A stretch of DNA of 11,035 nucleotides from an uncultured Acetatifactor sp. (GCA_948496895.1 CAOOJO010000050.1:1-11035), one strand, 5' to 3'; shown: positions 1-6,673, counted from the stretch's first letter. Notes: generated from the letters alone by a model not told the origin. A program made the numbers and translations.

Positions 1-973
1 CCGCCGTCAGCCTGATCAGCTTCTCCGCCGCCAGCCGCCCGATCTCCACCAGGGGGATCGAGATGGACGTAAGCGCCGGCTCCACGTAATCGCACAGCTC
101 TATGTCGTCGAAGCCGATGAGGACGATCTCCTCCCCGATGGCTATCCCCATCTCCTTCAGCACCTTCATGGCCCCCACTGCCATCCAGTCGTTCATGCAA
201 AAGAGCGCGTCCGGCCTCTCCTCCAGGGCCATCAGCCTGCGGCAGGCCTTCTCCCCGGAATAGGGGCTCCAGTCGCCGTACTCGATCAGCGCCGGATCCA
301 TGGCCGCCCCGGCCTCCATCAGCGCCGTCTGGTAGCCCATGAGGCGCTTGTAGGCCGGAACCGATTCCACCGGGCCGCTGATCAGCCCTATCCTCTTGCG
401 CCCCTGCCTCAGCATGGCCTCCACGGCCTGGGTGGCCACCCGCTGGTTGTCATTGTTCACCATGTAGTCGCCGGGGTTCTTGGTATAGCTGTAGGCATAT
501 ACCAGCGGCATGTCCGTCCGGATCAGCCCGGTGATGTCCCGGTCGTGCATCCCCACGTAGATGATGCCGCAGGCGCCCACCGTCCGGAAGATCTCTATCT
601 TGTCCCTGACCTCCTTGCGGTAGTTCATGGTCAGGCTGTAGTCCTGCCTGCCGTCATGCCAGATCTTCTCGCACAGGTTCAGGTCCCCCAGGAGGATCTG
701 GTAGTTCTCCCTGTCCGCCGCCTGGTTGATGCCCTGGACGATGTTGTTGACCTGAAAGGTGGAGATGTCCTCCGAGACGATGCCGATGATGTTGCTCCTG
801 CTGGACCGCAGCGCCCGGGCCGCTATGTTGGGCTGGTATCCCAGCTCCCGCGCCGCCCTGCGCACCTTCTGCGCCACGGTCTCGCTGACCTTGTTCTCCT
901 TATTGTTCATCACGTAGGAGACCGTGGCCGTAGAGACTCCCGCGCGCTCCGCCACATCCTTTAATGTCGCCAT
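1..973 (-). CDS. LacI-family transcriptional repressor (C-terminal end outside window)
   Basis: DNA-binding regulator, probably sugar-responsive. Reading from the ATG at 973, 324 codons are in the window. Only about the last 10-20 residues of a usual 330-345-residue LacI/GalR protein should be missing. Residues 3-24 form the helix-turn-helix (TLKDVAERAGVS then TATVSYVMN). Residues 49-57 (NIAARALRS) match the hinge helix that enters the minor groove at a central CG. From about residue 61 the periplasmic-binding-protein-like core follows (NIIGIVSEDIS, then RLMGYQTAL, CMNDWMAVG, IGFDDIELCDYVEPALTSI). The recognition helix has T15-A16 and Y20, where LacI has Y-Q and the common Arg. The ribosome site is GAGAGGTGG just upstream of the ATG. 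It is divergent from the arabinosidase, and twin operators in the shared gap suggest it represses that gene and itself. The effector is inferred to be an arabinose-containing sugar. Confidence 0.95.
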   Translation of the reverse strand, partial: MATLKDVAERAGVSTATVSYVMNNKENKVSETVAQKVRRAARELGYQPNIAARALRSSRSNIIGIVSEDISTFQVNNIVQGINQAADRENYQILLGDLNLCEKIWHDGRQDYSLTMNYRKEVRDKIEIFRTVGACGIIYVGMHDRDITGLIRTDMPLVYAYSYTKNPGDYMVNNDNQRVATQAVEAMLRQGRKRIGLISGPVESVPAYKRLMGYQTALMEAGAAMDPALIEYGDWSPYSGEKACRRLMALEERPDALFCMNDWMAVGAMKVLKEMGIAIGEEIVLIGFDDIELCDYVEPALTSISIPLVEIGRLAAEKLIRLTA

Positions 974-1029
974 CCCGCCACCTCTCTTTCCCTCATCCCG
1001 GCCTGACGCCCGGATCCTGTCAGAGGGGT

Positions 1030-1041
1030 TTAATCGTTTAA
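1030..1041. promoter_or_regulatory. Operator O1, LacI-family type (TTAATCGTTTAA)
   Basis: A near-palindrome centred on CG, as expected for LacI-family dimers: TTAA T CG T TTAA with a single mismatched pair. A wider palindrome continues out to GGG/CCC at 1026-1028 and 1043-1045. It lies 57 bp upstream of the repressor ATG, inside its predicted 5' leader. Binding here would block elongation or form one foot of a loop with the copy at 1237. Assignment to the adjacent repressor is an inference from position and identity of the two copies. Confidence 0.72.
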
Positions 1042-1188
1042 CCCCATTTTCTCTGTTCCATTCTCTGTCCTGCGCTCCTTCGATAACAGCCCGCACTATA
1101 ACGTACTATAATCGTATGCCATTTCGCCATGTTTTTTACCAATTCTGGCCTATTTTCCATGCTTTTGGTTCTGAGTTCCTTGATAAAT

Positions 1189-1218
1189 ATTATACTGCCG
1201 GATTCATCTCCCTGTCAA
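1189..1218 (-). promoter_or_regulatory. Sigma-A promoter of the LacI-family gene
   Basis: On the minus strand, a perfect -35 TTGACA (1213-1218) is followed after 18 bp by a perfect -10 TATAAT (1189-1194). Transcription would start near 1182 and give a leader of about 210 nt containing operator O1. No mapped start is available; the call rests on consensus match and position. Confidence 0.7.
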
Positions 1219-1236
1219 TTCCGCATTTTTCACAAG

Positions 1237-1248
1237 TTAATCGTTTAA
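1237..1248. promoter_or_regulatory. Operator O2, exact copy of O1
   Basis: The same 12 bases as at 1030-1041, in the same orientation, 207 bp away. It sits between two divergent promoters: 18 bp from the repressor -35 box (ends 1218) and 19 bp from the arabinosidase -35 box (starts 1268). The outer flanks differ from O1, which points to selection on the 12-bp core and not to a recent duplication. Confidence 0.75.
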
Positions 1249-1267
1249 ATTTTGTGCATTTTTTATA

Positions 1268-1297
1268 TTGATTTTATATTTTTCATATTTATATAAT
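1268..1297 (+). promoter_or_regulatory. Predicted promoter of the arabinosidase gene
   Basis: -35 TTGATT (1268-1273), 18-bp spacer, -10 TATAAT (1292-1297) in very AT-rich DNA. The predicted start is near 1304, giving a leader of about 65 nt. A second possible promoter, TTGGTT-N17-TATTAT at 1165-1193, would place O2 downstream of its start. It overlaps the minus-strand -10, so the two could not be used together. Confidence 0.55.
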
Positions 1298-1313
1298 AAT
1301 TTCATGCATCATG

Positions 1314-1330
1314 GGGGCAGAGCCTGCCCC
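1314..1330 (+). other. GC-rich hairpin at the 5' end of the arabinosidase mRNA
   Basis: GGGGCAG (1314-1320) pairs perfectly with CTGCCCC (1324-1330) around a 3-nt AGC loop. It begins about 10 nt after the predicted transcription start and 30 nt before the ribosome site. No T-run follows, so it is not a terminator. A role as a 5' stabilising stem is possible but inferred. Confidence 0.5.
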
Positions 1331-1370
1331 TGGCCGGCGGACGCGGACTCCCCGGCAGAAAGGAGGATTT

Positions 1371-4300
1371 ATGTCCACTATCACGAAAGCCGCAGGCGCC
1401 CAGGCGGCCCCCCTTCTGGCCAGCTATGACTTCACCGGAGTCAGCAGCACCATCGCCCCGGACCAGACGGGGAACGGGTTCGCCGGGGTCATCCGGGGCT
1501 GCGACAGGGGAGGCGCCGCCATGGGCCAGGATACTGTCTTCGGGCATGAGCTACCGGTGCTTTGCCTCACCGGGGGCTCCCAGGGCGGCTTCCTGCAGCT
1601 GCCTGACGGCGTGCTGAACGGTGCTGATGGCGTCACTGTCAGCTTCTACTGCAGGATAAACGCCGTCACGGAATACACCAATCTTTTTTCCTTCGGCAGG
1701 GACAACTGCTTCTATCTGTCCGTGCTGCCCGGGGAGGAGGACGAATCGAAGGTTTTCCTCTCCCCCTGCGCCACGGCCGGGGGCAGGAGCCAGGAGGCCT
1801 GTCTGCAGGAGTGGATCCCTGTCCCTCTGGGCCGCTGGCTCCACATGGCAGTCTCCTTCGGAAACGGGCTCCCCGCTCCCATAGAGCTGTACATCGACGG
1901 CGAGAAGAAAGCGGAGCTTGCCCACCGCCGCATGGAGGCAAGGGCCCTGGAGGGCGCGGCGGAGAACTATTTCGGCTTCGGCTCCTTTGCCCTGGCCCCT
2001 CTGGGCGCGGCCTTCACGGACATCCGGATATTCGGCGGCGCGTTACATAAGGAAGAGATGGAGGCCCTGTTCCACATCGAGCCGGAGGAGCGGCTGCGCC
2101 TGGAACTCCAAAGCCTCGACGCCCTTTTTGAGGGGCCTCTGGAAAAGCCCCCTGTGCTGCCTGCCCAGGGAAGGATGGGCGCGGCGATTGCCTGGAAGAG
2201 CCTGACCCCGGAGACGGTCTCGGATGACGGCCGGTTCCGCCGCCCCGCCGCCGGGAGCCCTGCCCTGGAGGGGACGCTGCGGGCCTCTCTGACCTTTCAG
2301 GGCCGGAGCGTGGCCCGGGACTTCTCCTTCCGGATCCCGCCCCTTCCTCAGGACGCGGAAATCGCGGAGGCGGACGCCGCCGGGGTAGCGCTGCCTTTTC
2401 CCGGGCACGTGGTGTCTGACCTGGACCTGCCGGAGAAGGGCGAAGGCGGCTCTGTCTTCCATTGGGAGAGCAGCCGTCCGGAGCTCATGGACAATCAGGG
2501 GCATCTGCTCCGCAGGCCGACGCAGGATTCCGTCTCCCTGACGCTGGCGCTGACCGCCGCCTACGGAAGGGCAGAGGCGGCCAGGCAGTTCCGGGTGCGG
2601 ATCCTGCCCGATGTGTGCCGCAGCCTTCCCCGCAGGGAATACATCCCCGCGGCTCCTTTAGAGACGGCTTCCTTATGGGCAGCTTCCCCGGAGGCGACTT
2701 CCTCGGAGATGACTTCCACAGAGATGACTTCCACAGAGACAGCTTCCCCGGAAAAGGGCGGCTGCTCTGCCAGCGCCGGGCCTGTCCTCCAGGCCGCGCC
2801 TGCGCCCATGACGGACATCAGGCTTTCCTCCGGGAGCATTTTCTATGAGAATCAGGAGCGATGCCTGGCCTATCTGAAGCTCCTGGACGCGGACCGGATG
2901 CTCTACAATTTCCGCAGGGCCTTCGGCGTCTCCACAAAGGAGGCTCTGCCGCTGGGGGGCTGGGAAGAGCCCTCGGGCCTTCTGCGGGGGCATTCAACGG
3001 GACATTTCCTGTCGGCCCTGGCCGCAGCCTATGCCTCCACAGGGGACAGCGCCTACCGGGAGAAAGCGGCGTACCTGGTAAGCGAGCTGCTGCGTCTCCA
3101 GGAGACGGCCCTGGGAGACCCCGCCGCCTTCCGGACGGCCTGTTCCCCCGCCAATGCGGTGCAGTCCCTCTGGAGCCGGACGCCGGGCAGTTGGGGCAGG
3201 GGGTTCTTAAGCGCCTACTCCCCGGATCAGTTCGCCCTGCTGGAGGAGTTCACGCCCTACGCCACCATATGGGCGCCCTACTATACCCTGCATAAAATCC
3301 TGGCGGGGCTGATCGACTGCCATCTGCTGCTGGGAAGCGAAGAGGCCCTGATCTGTGCCAGGGGCATCGGGGACTGGGTCTATGCCAGGCTTTCCGGGAC
3401 TACGGTGGAGCAGCGGGAAAAGATGTGGAAGATGTACATCGCCGGAGAGTACGGAGGCATGAACGAGTCTCTGAGCAGGCTCTATGAACTCACCGGAAAC
3501 AGGGATTATCTGGAGGCCGCCCGGATGTTCGACAATGGGGCCCTGTTCCAGGGGCTGGCCCACGGCAGGGACACCATCACGGGCATCCACGCCAACCAGC
3601 ACATCCCCCAGATCATCGGGGCCATGGAGGAGTTCAGAGCCACCGGCGAGCCTCATTATTACCATCTGGCCCGGAATTTCTGGGAGCTGGTGGTGAACCG
3701 GTACATGTATTCCATTGGCGGCGTGGGCCGGGGGGAGAATTTCCGGGAGCCGGGGCTGCTGGCGAAGAACATCGAGGGCGGCCGCAACTGCGAGACCTGC
3801 GCCACCTACAATCTGCTGAAGCTCACCGGGATGCTGTATGAATACGCCCCGGATCACAGCGAGTACATGGATTATTACGAGCGGGCCATGGCCAACCACA
3901 TCGCCGCCAGCCAGAACCCCACAGTCCGCAAGTCCGCCCACCACGGGGTGACCTACATGCTGCCTATCGGGCCGGGGGCCAGGAAGGAGTACGGCAACGA
4001 CTATGACGACTTCACCTGCTGCCACGGCACGGGGATGGAAAATCATGTACGGTATACCGAACATGTCTATCACCATGGGCCGGAGGACACGCTGTATGTG
4101 AACCTGTTCCTGCCTTGCGTATACGATTGGAAAGAAAGGGGCGTGCGGCTGGAGATGGAGAGTCCCTTCCCGTCGGAAGCCTGTCTGCTGAGGGTGCATG
4201 TTTTGGGGAATGAAACCCCTCTGCGGCTGAAGATACGGATTCCCTACTGGTGCCGGGAGGCCTTCCGGATCCGGGTCAACGGGGAGGCCCTTCCTCCGGC

Positions 4301-4637
4301 AGAGCCGGGAGCCGGGTATTATCCGCTGGAGAGGAGCTTCCGGGACGGGGACGTGGTCACGGTGGAGATGCCCTATGCGCTGCATCTGTGCTATACGGAG
4401 GATCCTTACGAGGGATATCCGGCTGCCAGCGTGATGTACGGGCCGCTGGTGATGACGGCGCTGGACGAAAGGACAGACTGGATTCGGCTGAACCTCCCTC
4501 CCGTGCTGGAGGACGCGTTCGACATCCGTTGGGAGGACGGGCTGCCGGTACTGTGGTATGACGGGCTGCGGTTCGTGCCCTCCTACGCGGCGCAGAATGT
4601 GGCTTATCATACCTATTTCCAGATTAATATGGGCTAA
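1371..4637 (+). CDS. Multi-domain beta-L-arabinofuranosidase (PF07944, GH127/GH146 type)
   Basis: Predicted to release beta-L-arabinofuranose from plant arabinosides or hydroxyproline-rich glycoproteins. The start at 1371 is chosen because AGGAGG at 1361-1366 sits 4 bp upstream; an in-frame ATG at 1311 has no ribosome site. Of 1088 residues, about 13-230 look like a LamG/concanavalin module (IELYIDGEKKAEL, FTDIRIFGGALH). About 238-415 look like two degenerate bacterial Ig-like repeats. Residues 431-460 are a repeat linker, and about 483-1085 are the catalytic alpha/alpha barrel plus C-terminal beta-sandwich. By analogy with HypBA1, Glu789 (GENF) is the acid/base, Glu808, Cys810, Cys883 and Cys884 bind zinc, and Cys883 is the nucleophile. 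ETCATYNLLKL and CCHGTGMENH resemble GH146 more than classical GH127, by memory of family motifs. There is no signal peptide, transmembrane anchor or sortase motif, so the enzyme is probably cytoplasmic. It is likely controlled by the divergent repressor. Confidence 0.93.
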   Translation: MSTITKAAGAQAAPLLASYDFTGVSSTIAPDQTGNGFAGVIRGCDRGGAAMGQDTVFGHELPVLCLTGGSQGGFLQLPDGVLNGADGVTVSFYCRINAVTEYTNLFSFGRDNCFYLSVLPGEEDESKVFLSPCATAGGRSQEACLQEWIPVPLGRWLHMAVSFGNGLPAPIELYIDGEKKAELAHRRMEARALEGAAENYFGFGSFALAPLGAAFTDIRIFGGALHKEEMEALFHIEPEERLRLELQSLDALFEGPLEKPPVLPAQGRMGAAIAWKSLTPETVSDDGRFRRPAAGSPALEGTLRASLTFQGRSVARDFSFRIPPLPQDAEIAEADAAGVALPFPGHVVSDLDLPEKGEGGSVFHWESSRPELMDNQGHLLRRPTQDSVSLTLALTAAYGRAEAARQFRVRILPDVCRSLPRREYIPAAPLETASLWAASPEATSSEMTSTEMTSTETASPEKGGCSASAGPVLQAAPAPMTDIRLSSGSIFYENQERCLAYLKLLDADRMLYNFRRAFGVSTKEALPLGGWEEPSGLLRGHSTGHFLSALAAAYASTGDSAYREKAAYLVSELLRLQETALGDPAAFRTACSPANAVQSLWSRTPGSWGRGFLSAYSPDQFALLEEFTPYATIWAPYYTLHKILAGLIDCHLLLGSEEALICARGIGDWVYARLSGTTVEQREKMWKMYIAGEYGGMNESLSRLYELTGNRDYLEAARMFDNGALFQGLAHGRDTITGIHANQHIPQIIGAMEEFRATGEPHYYHLARNFWELVVNRYMYSIGGVGRGENFREPGLLAKNIEGGRNCETCATYNLLKLTGMLYEYAPDHSEYMDYYERAMANHIAASQNPTVRKSAHHGVTYMLPIGPGARKEYGNDYDDFTCCHGTGMENHVRYTEHVYHHGPEDTLYVNLFLPCVYDWKERGVRLEMESPFPSEACLLRVHVLGNETPLRLKIRIPYWCREAFRIRVNGEALPPAEPGAGYYPLERSFRDGDVVTVEMPYALHLCYTEDPYEGYPAASVMYGPLVMTALDERTDWIRLNLPPVLEDAFDIRWEDGLPVLWYDGLRFVPSYAAQNVAYHTYFQINMG
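2661..2750 (+). repeat. In-frame 15-bp coding minisatellite (six units)
   Basis: Six head-to-tail 15-bp units encode the interdomain linker of the arabinosidase, residues 431-460. The pentapeptides are ETASL, WAASP, EATSS, EMTST, EMTST and ETASP. Units 4 and 5 are identical (GAGATGACTTCCACA) and the others differ by a few bases. The unit length is a multiple of three, so copy number can change without a frameshift. The product is a Ser/Thr/Glu-rich flexible spacer between the Ig-like modules and the catalytic domain. Confidence 0.88.
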
Positions 4638-4677
4638 TGCGCCAAATGGGATGACGCGCAGGACGCGCAAAAAAGGA

Positions 4678-4706
4678 TTGCAAACTTCTGTAAAAAGGCG
4701 TATAAT
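4678..4706 (+). promoter_or_regulatory. Sigma-A promoter for small ORF / exporter leader
   Basis: TTGCAA (4678-4683), 17-bp spacer, perfect TATAAT (4701-4706). The predicted start near 4713 is 28 nt before the small ORF and about 350 nt before the first permease. It lies 40 bp after the arabinosidase stop, so the downstream genes need not depend on the arabinosidase promoter. Confidence 0.7.
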
Positions 4707-4740
4707 CACTTTTAGATTTGACAGAAAGGCGGTGAGGAGC

Positions 4741-4893
4741 ATGAAGCGATACGAAGTTCTGATGGAGCGGGAATTATTTCCGGGCAGCGATATAGTGCGC
4801 AGCTTTGGTTACCGGGTGGCAGCTTCAGGGGATAACTATGCCCTTTTTCGGAAACGGATTGTTTTGTGCGCTGCTCACCATGTGATAGGATAG
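4741..4893 (+). CDS. Small hypothetical ORF, 50 residues, possible leader peptide
   Basis: I do not recognise this protein. It starts at ATG 4741 behind GGTGAGGAG (4731-4739) and a strong promoter, and ends at TAG 4891. The peptide is basic and soluble (starts MKRYEVLMERELFPGSD, ends CAAHHVIG), with no transmembrane segment or signal peptide. About half its codons end in G or C, clearly fewer than in the neighbouring genes, which argues that it is either non-conserved or only a transcribed leader. It is followed by a terminator-like hairpin and then the exporter operon, so it could be a leader peptide or simply the 5' part of a regulatory RNA. The same frame is open from 4558, but that upstream part lies inside the arabinosidase gene. 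Confidence 0.35.
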   Translation: MKRYEVLMERELFPGSDIVRSFGYRVAASGDNYALFRKRIVLCAAHHVIG

Positions 4894-4974
4894 TCGAAGG
4901 GGTATCGGTTTTGCGTTCGGTTTGATTCAAGATACCGTTTTGTGCCCTGTGGTGGATTCCGGGTTCAGGATGAG

Positions 4975-5014
4975 TGCCCTGTGCGGACAAAAACAGTCTG
5001 TGCAGGGTATTTTT
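4975..5014 (+). terminator. Intrinsic terminator / attenuator before the exporter operon
   Basis: CCCTGTGCGGAC (4977-4988) pairs with GTCTGTGCAGGG (4996-5007), 12 bp with three G-U pairs and a 7-nt A-rich loop; two more weak pairs extend it outward. A T-run at 5010-5014 follows. It lies about 50 bp before the permease start, in the leader driven by the 4678 promoter, so it would attenuate the operon. A competing fold pairs GGACAAAAA (4985-4993) with TTTTTGTGTCC (5010-5020, one 2-nt bulge). That fold would break the terminator stem and hide its T-run. Confidence 0.6.
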
Positions 5015-5061
5015 GTGTCCCAAAATGGGGAGGCGCCAATTATATTGAGAGGAGGAATGAA

Positions 5062-5832
5062 ATGATTCATAAATATATGGCCACTGCCCGAATCGCCATG
5101 CAGGGCAAGACGGGCGGCGGCGTGGTCTATCTGGTTCCGGATATCGTGATGAAGGTGGTATATCTGGTACCGCTACTGTTCATCTGGAGGACGCTGGCGG
5201 AAAGCGGGTATGAGGTGGAGATGTCAGTCTCCCAGCTTTTGAGCTATACCTATGTCAACGCCCTGCTGGCAGATTTGACTATCGTCAGCACCTATCTGTC
5301 GGCCTGGGATTACGATGCCAGGAGCATGGAGATGTTCACCCGGCCGATGCCAGTGTTCGGGCAGGTGATTTCCAGGACTGTGGGGGAATGGGCGCCCCAG
5401 CTGCTCCTGTTCTCGCTGCCCATGTTCCTGGCAGCGCCGCTTTTTGGCATCCGGGTCCTGCCCGAGACTTTGTGGGCGGTTCCGTCCCTGATTTTAAGCG
5501 TGTCCCTTGGGTTCGCCTTTGAGATTTTCTTCTGCTGCGTCACCGTCAGGCTACGCAATGTCTCCTGGCCCACCTACCTCATCAGGAGCGCGGTGACCTC
5601 CTTTTTTTCGGGCACGGTCATACCTTTCCGGATACTGCCCTTCGGCATGGACAGATGGATGCGGTATCAGCCCTTTGGCAGTATGGGCGGGGCTTTTCTG
5701 TCATTGTACACAGGAAGCGCAAGCGCCGCGGAGGTGATTCCTGTGCAGTTATTCTGGAATATCGTGATTTGGTCCGTGGCGGCCGTGTGGTTCTGTCAGT
5801 CCAGAGAGAGGATGGTGAGTTTTGGTGGATAA
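5062..5832 (+). CDS. ABC-2 exporter permease, PF06182/DUF990 type (subunit 1)
   Basis: Membrane subunit of an ABC exporter, 256 residues. The start at ATG 5062 is chosen for AGAGGAGG at 5048-5055; the frame is open further upstream, but that part runs through the terminator hairpin. There are about six hydrophobic segments, roughly at 20-42, 58-80, 110-130, 137-162, 172-190 and 226-245. The conserved tail region SGTVIPFRILPFGMDRWMRYQPF (starting near residue 183) matches the small-Gly/Pro motif before the last helices in the DUF990 family. It is followed by a second permease and an ATPase in overlapping order, as is usual for this family. The substrate is unknown: related systems are annotated only as ABC-2 transporters, and nothing nearby reveals cargo. 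Expression is probably set by the upstream leader. Confidence 0.85.
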   Translation: MIHKYMATARIAMQGKTGGGVVYLVPDIVMKVVYLVPLLFIWRTLAESGYEVEMSVSQLLSYTYVNALLADLTIVSTYLSAWDYDARSMEMFTRPMPVFGQVISRTVGEWAPQLLLFSLPMFLAAPLFGIRVLPETLWAVPSLILSVSLGFAFEIFFCCVTVRLRNVSWPTYLIRSAVTSFFSGTVIPFRILPFGMDRWMRYQPFGSMGGAFLSLYTGSASAAEVIPVQLFWNIVIWSVAAVWFCQSRERMVSFGG

Positions 5833-6673
5833 AAAAAGAGTTTCGGGCATCCGGCGGTATTTCCAGCTGCTGGGGATATACGCCCGGATGGATCTGGCCT
5901 CCCTGACCCGGGACGGAAAGTTCATGGCCATTGTCCTCGCAGCCGACATCGTCTCCAACATATCCTCCATCTCCGGCATCTTCCTGCTGGCGTGGAAGTT
6001 CGGCGGCATCGGCGGCATGGACCGGTTCGAGGTCCTGTTCATGCTTGCCTACGGCAATATCGTCATGGGCTTCCTGAACATGATGGGCGGCTGCAACACC
6101 CTGTTCCCCAGCAGAATCATCGGCAGGGGCCAGTGGGAGCACATGTTCATCATGCCCCTGCCCTACGCGGTGCAACTGACCGTGGGAATCTTCCCCTTTA
6201 CCGGCTCCAGTAGCCTGCTGTCCGGAATCGGCATGCTTGCGGTGGCCCTGTGCCACCTGGAGACGCCCCTGCCCTGGTGGTGGCCGGGGATGCTGGTCTT
6301 CCAGCTCATCGCCAGCATGGCGGTGGTGACGGCGGCCTCGTACCTGTTTTCCAGCCTGGCCTTTTACGCGCCGGTGCAGTGCGAGGAGATTGCCAGCACA
6401 GTGGTCTACAGCATGGAAAATGCCAAATCATTTCCCCTGTCCGGCATGCCGCTCTACATCCGCTGCCCGCTGCTGACCATATTTCCGGCAGGGCTGTTGG
6501 CATGGTTCCCCACCATGATCCTATTGGGGAGAGCGACTACTTTGGAAACCTTTTACCCGGCGGTATTCGCGCTTATGCTATCGCTTACCGCAGCTTATTT
6601 TTTCAGGAAAGGATTTAGATATTATGTCAAAAAAGGAATCAACCGATACAGTGCAGGCGGCCATCGCTCATGA
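5822..6673 (+). CDS. ABC-2 exporter permease, PF06182/DUF990 type (subunit 2)
   Basis: Second membrane subunit, 283 residues from TTG 5822; a GTG at 5825 is an equally possible start. The gene overlaps the first permease by 8-11 bp. Its ribosome site (GAGAGAGGA at 5804-5812, or GGTGAG at 5814-5819) lies inside that gene, so translation is probably coupled. Hydrophobic segments lie near 36-58, 70-90, 112-142, 150-182, 215-236 and 243-262. FPLSGMPLYIRCPLLTIFPAG (residues 204-224) fits the FPLS-x-P motif of the family. It is likely a heterodimer partner of the first permease, because the two are distinct proteins in one operon with one ATPase. No substrate can be deduced. Confidence 0.85.
   Translation: MVDKKRVSGIRRYFQLLGIYARMDLASLTRDGKFMAIVLAADIVSNISSISGIFLLAWKFGGIGGMDRFEVLFMLAYGNIVMGFLNMMGGCNTLFPSRIIGRGQWEHMFIMPLPYAVQLTVGIFPFTGSSSLLSGIGMLAVALCHLETPLPWWWPGMLVFQLIASMAVVTAASYLFSSLAFYAPVQCEEIASTVVYSMENAKSFPLSGMPLYIRCPLLTIFPAGLLAWFPTMILLGRATTLETFYPAVFALMLSLTAAYFFRKGFRYYVKKGINRYSAGGHRS

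Larger units (their letters stand above)
974..1370. other. Divergent regulatory region between repressor and arabinosidase
   Basis: This 397-bp gap holds no convincing gene. It is markedly AT-richer than both flanks, especially at 1120-1305. It contains two identical 12-bp operator-like sequences, a consensus minus-strand promoter, one or two plus-strand promoters, a GC-rich hairpin and the strong ribosome site of the arabinosidase, each listed separately. A degenerate third operator-like site, TATAATCGTATG, lies at 1107-1118. It shares the TAATCGT core, but its outer arm is lost and it may be chance. Confidence 0.8.
4638..5061 (+). other. Long leader region upstream of the ABC exporter operon
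   Basis: A 424-bp gap between large genes. It contains a promoter (4678-4706), a possible 50-codon ORF (4741-4893) and a terminator-like hairpin (4975-5014). Other repeats are present: inverted GGTATC/GATACC at 4901-4906 and 4931-4936, a 10-base direct repeat GTGCCCTGTG at 4942 and 4974, and a 13-base near-repeat GTTTTGTGCSCTG at 4861 and 4937. Just after the arabinosidase stop, GACGCGCA is repeated at 4653 and 4662, followed by an A-run. I see no convincing terminator for the arabinosidase. I did not recognise a known riboswitch class. Confidence 0.6.

Noticed and set aside
924..1271. 115-codon plus-strand open frame across the divergent gap
   Set aside because: It overlaps the start of the repressor and both operators and promoters; AT-rich content and amino-acid use look non-coding.
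1311..1370. Upstream ATG start for the arabinosidase
   Set aside because: No ribosome site, it lies in a GC hairpin, and the ATG at 1371 has AGGAGG at ideal spacing.
4638..4675. Terminator after the arabinosidase (TGCGC/GCGCA arms)
   Set aside because: The arms are short with a 13-nt loop and are followed by an A-run instead of a T-run on the plus strand.
3207..4742. 511-codon open frame antisense to the arabinosidase
   Set aside because: It mirrors a clear catalytic domain in GC-rich DNA, its product is low-complexity and family-free, and it has no ribosome site.
4942..5061. GTG start 40 codons upstream of permease 1
   Set aside because: The extension runs through the terminator-like hairpin and encodes a Cys-rich stretch unlike the family; ATG 5062 has a strong ribosome site.
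5057..5064. Two-codon ORF ATGAAATGA just before the permease start
   Set aside because: Only about 1 nt from the AGGAGG, too close for initiation; probably chance.
5618..6256. 212-codon open frame antisense to the permeases
   Set aside because: Overlaps two coherent membrane proteins, starts without a ribosome site and resembles no protein family.
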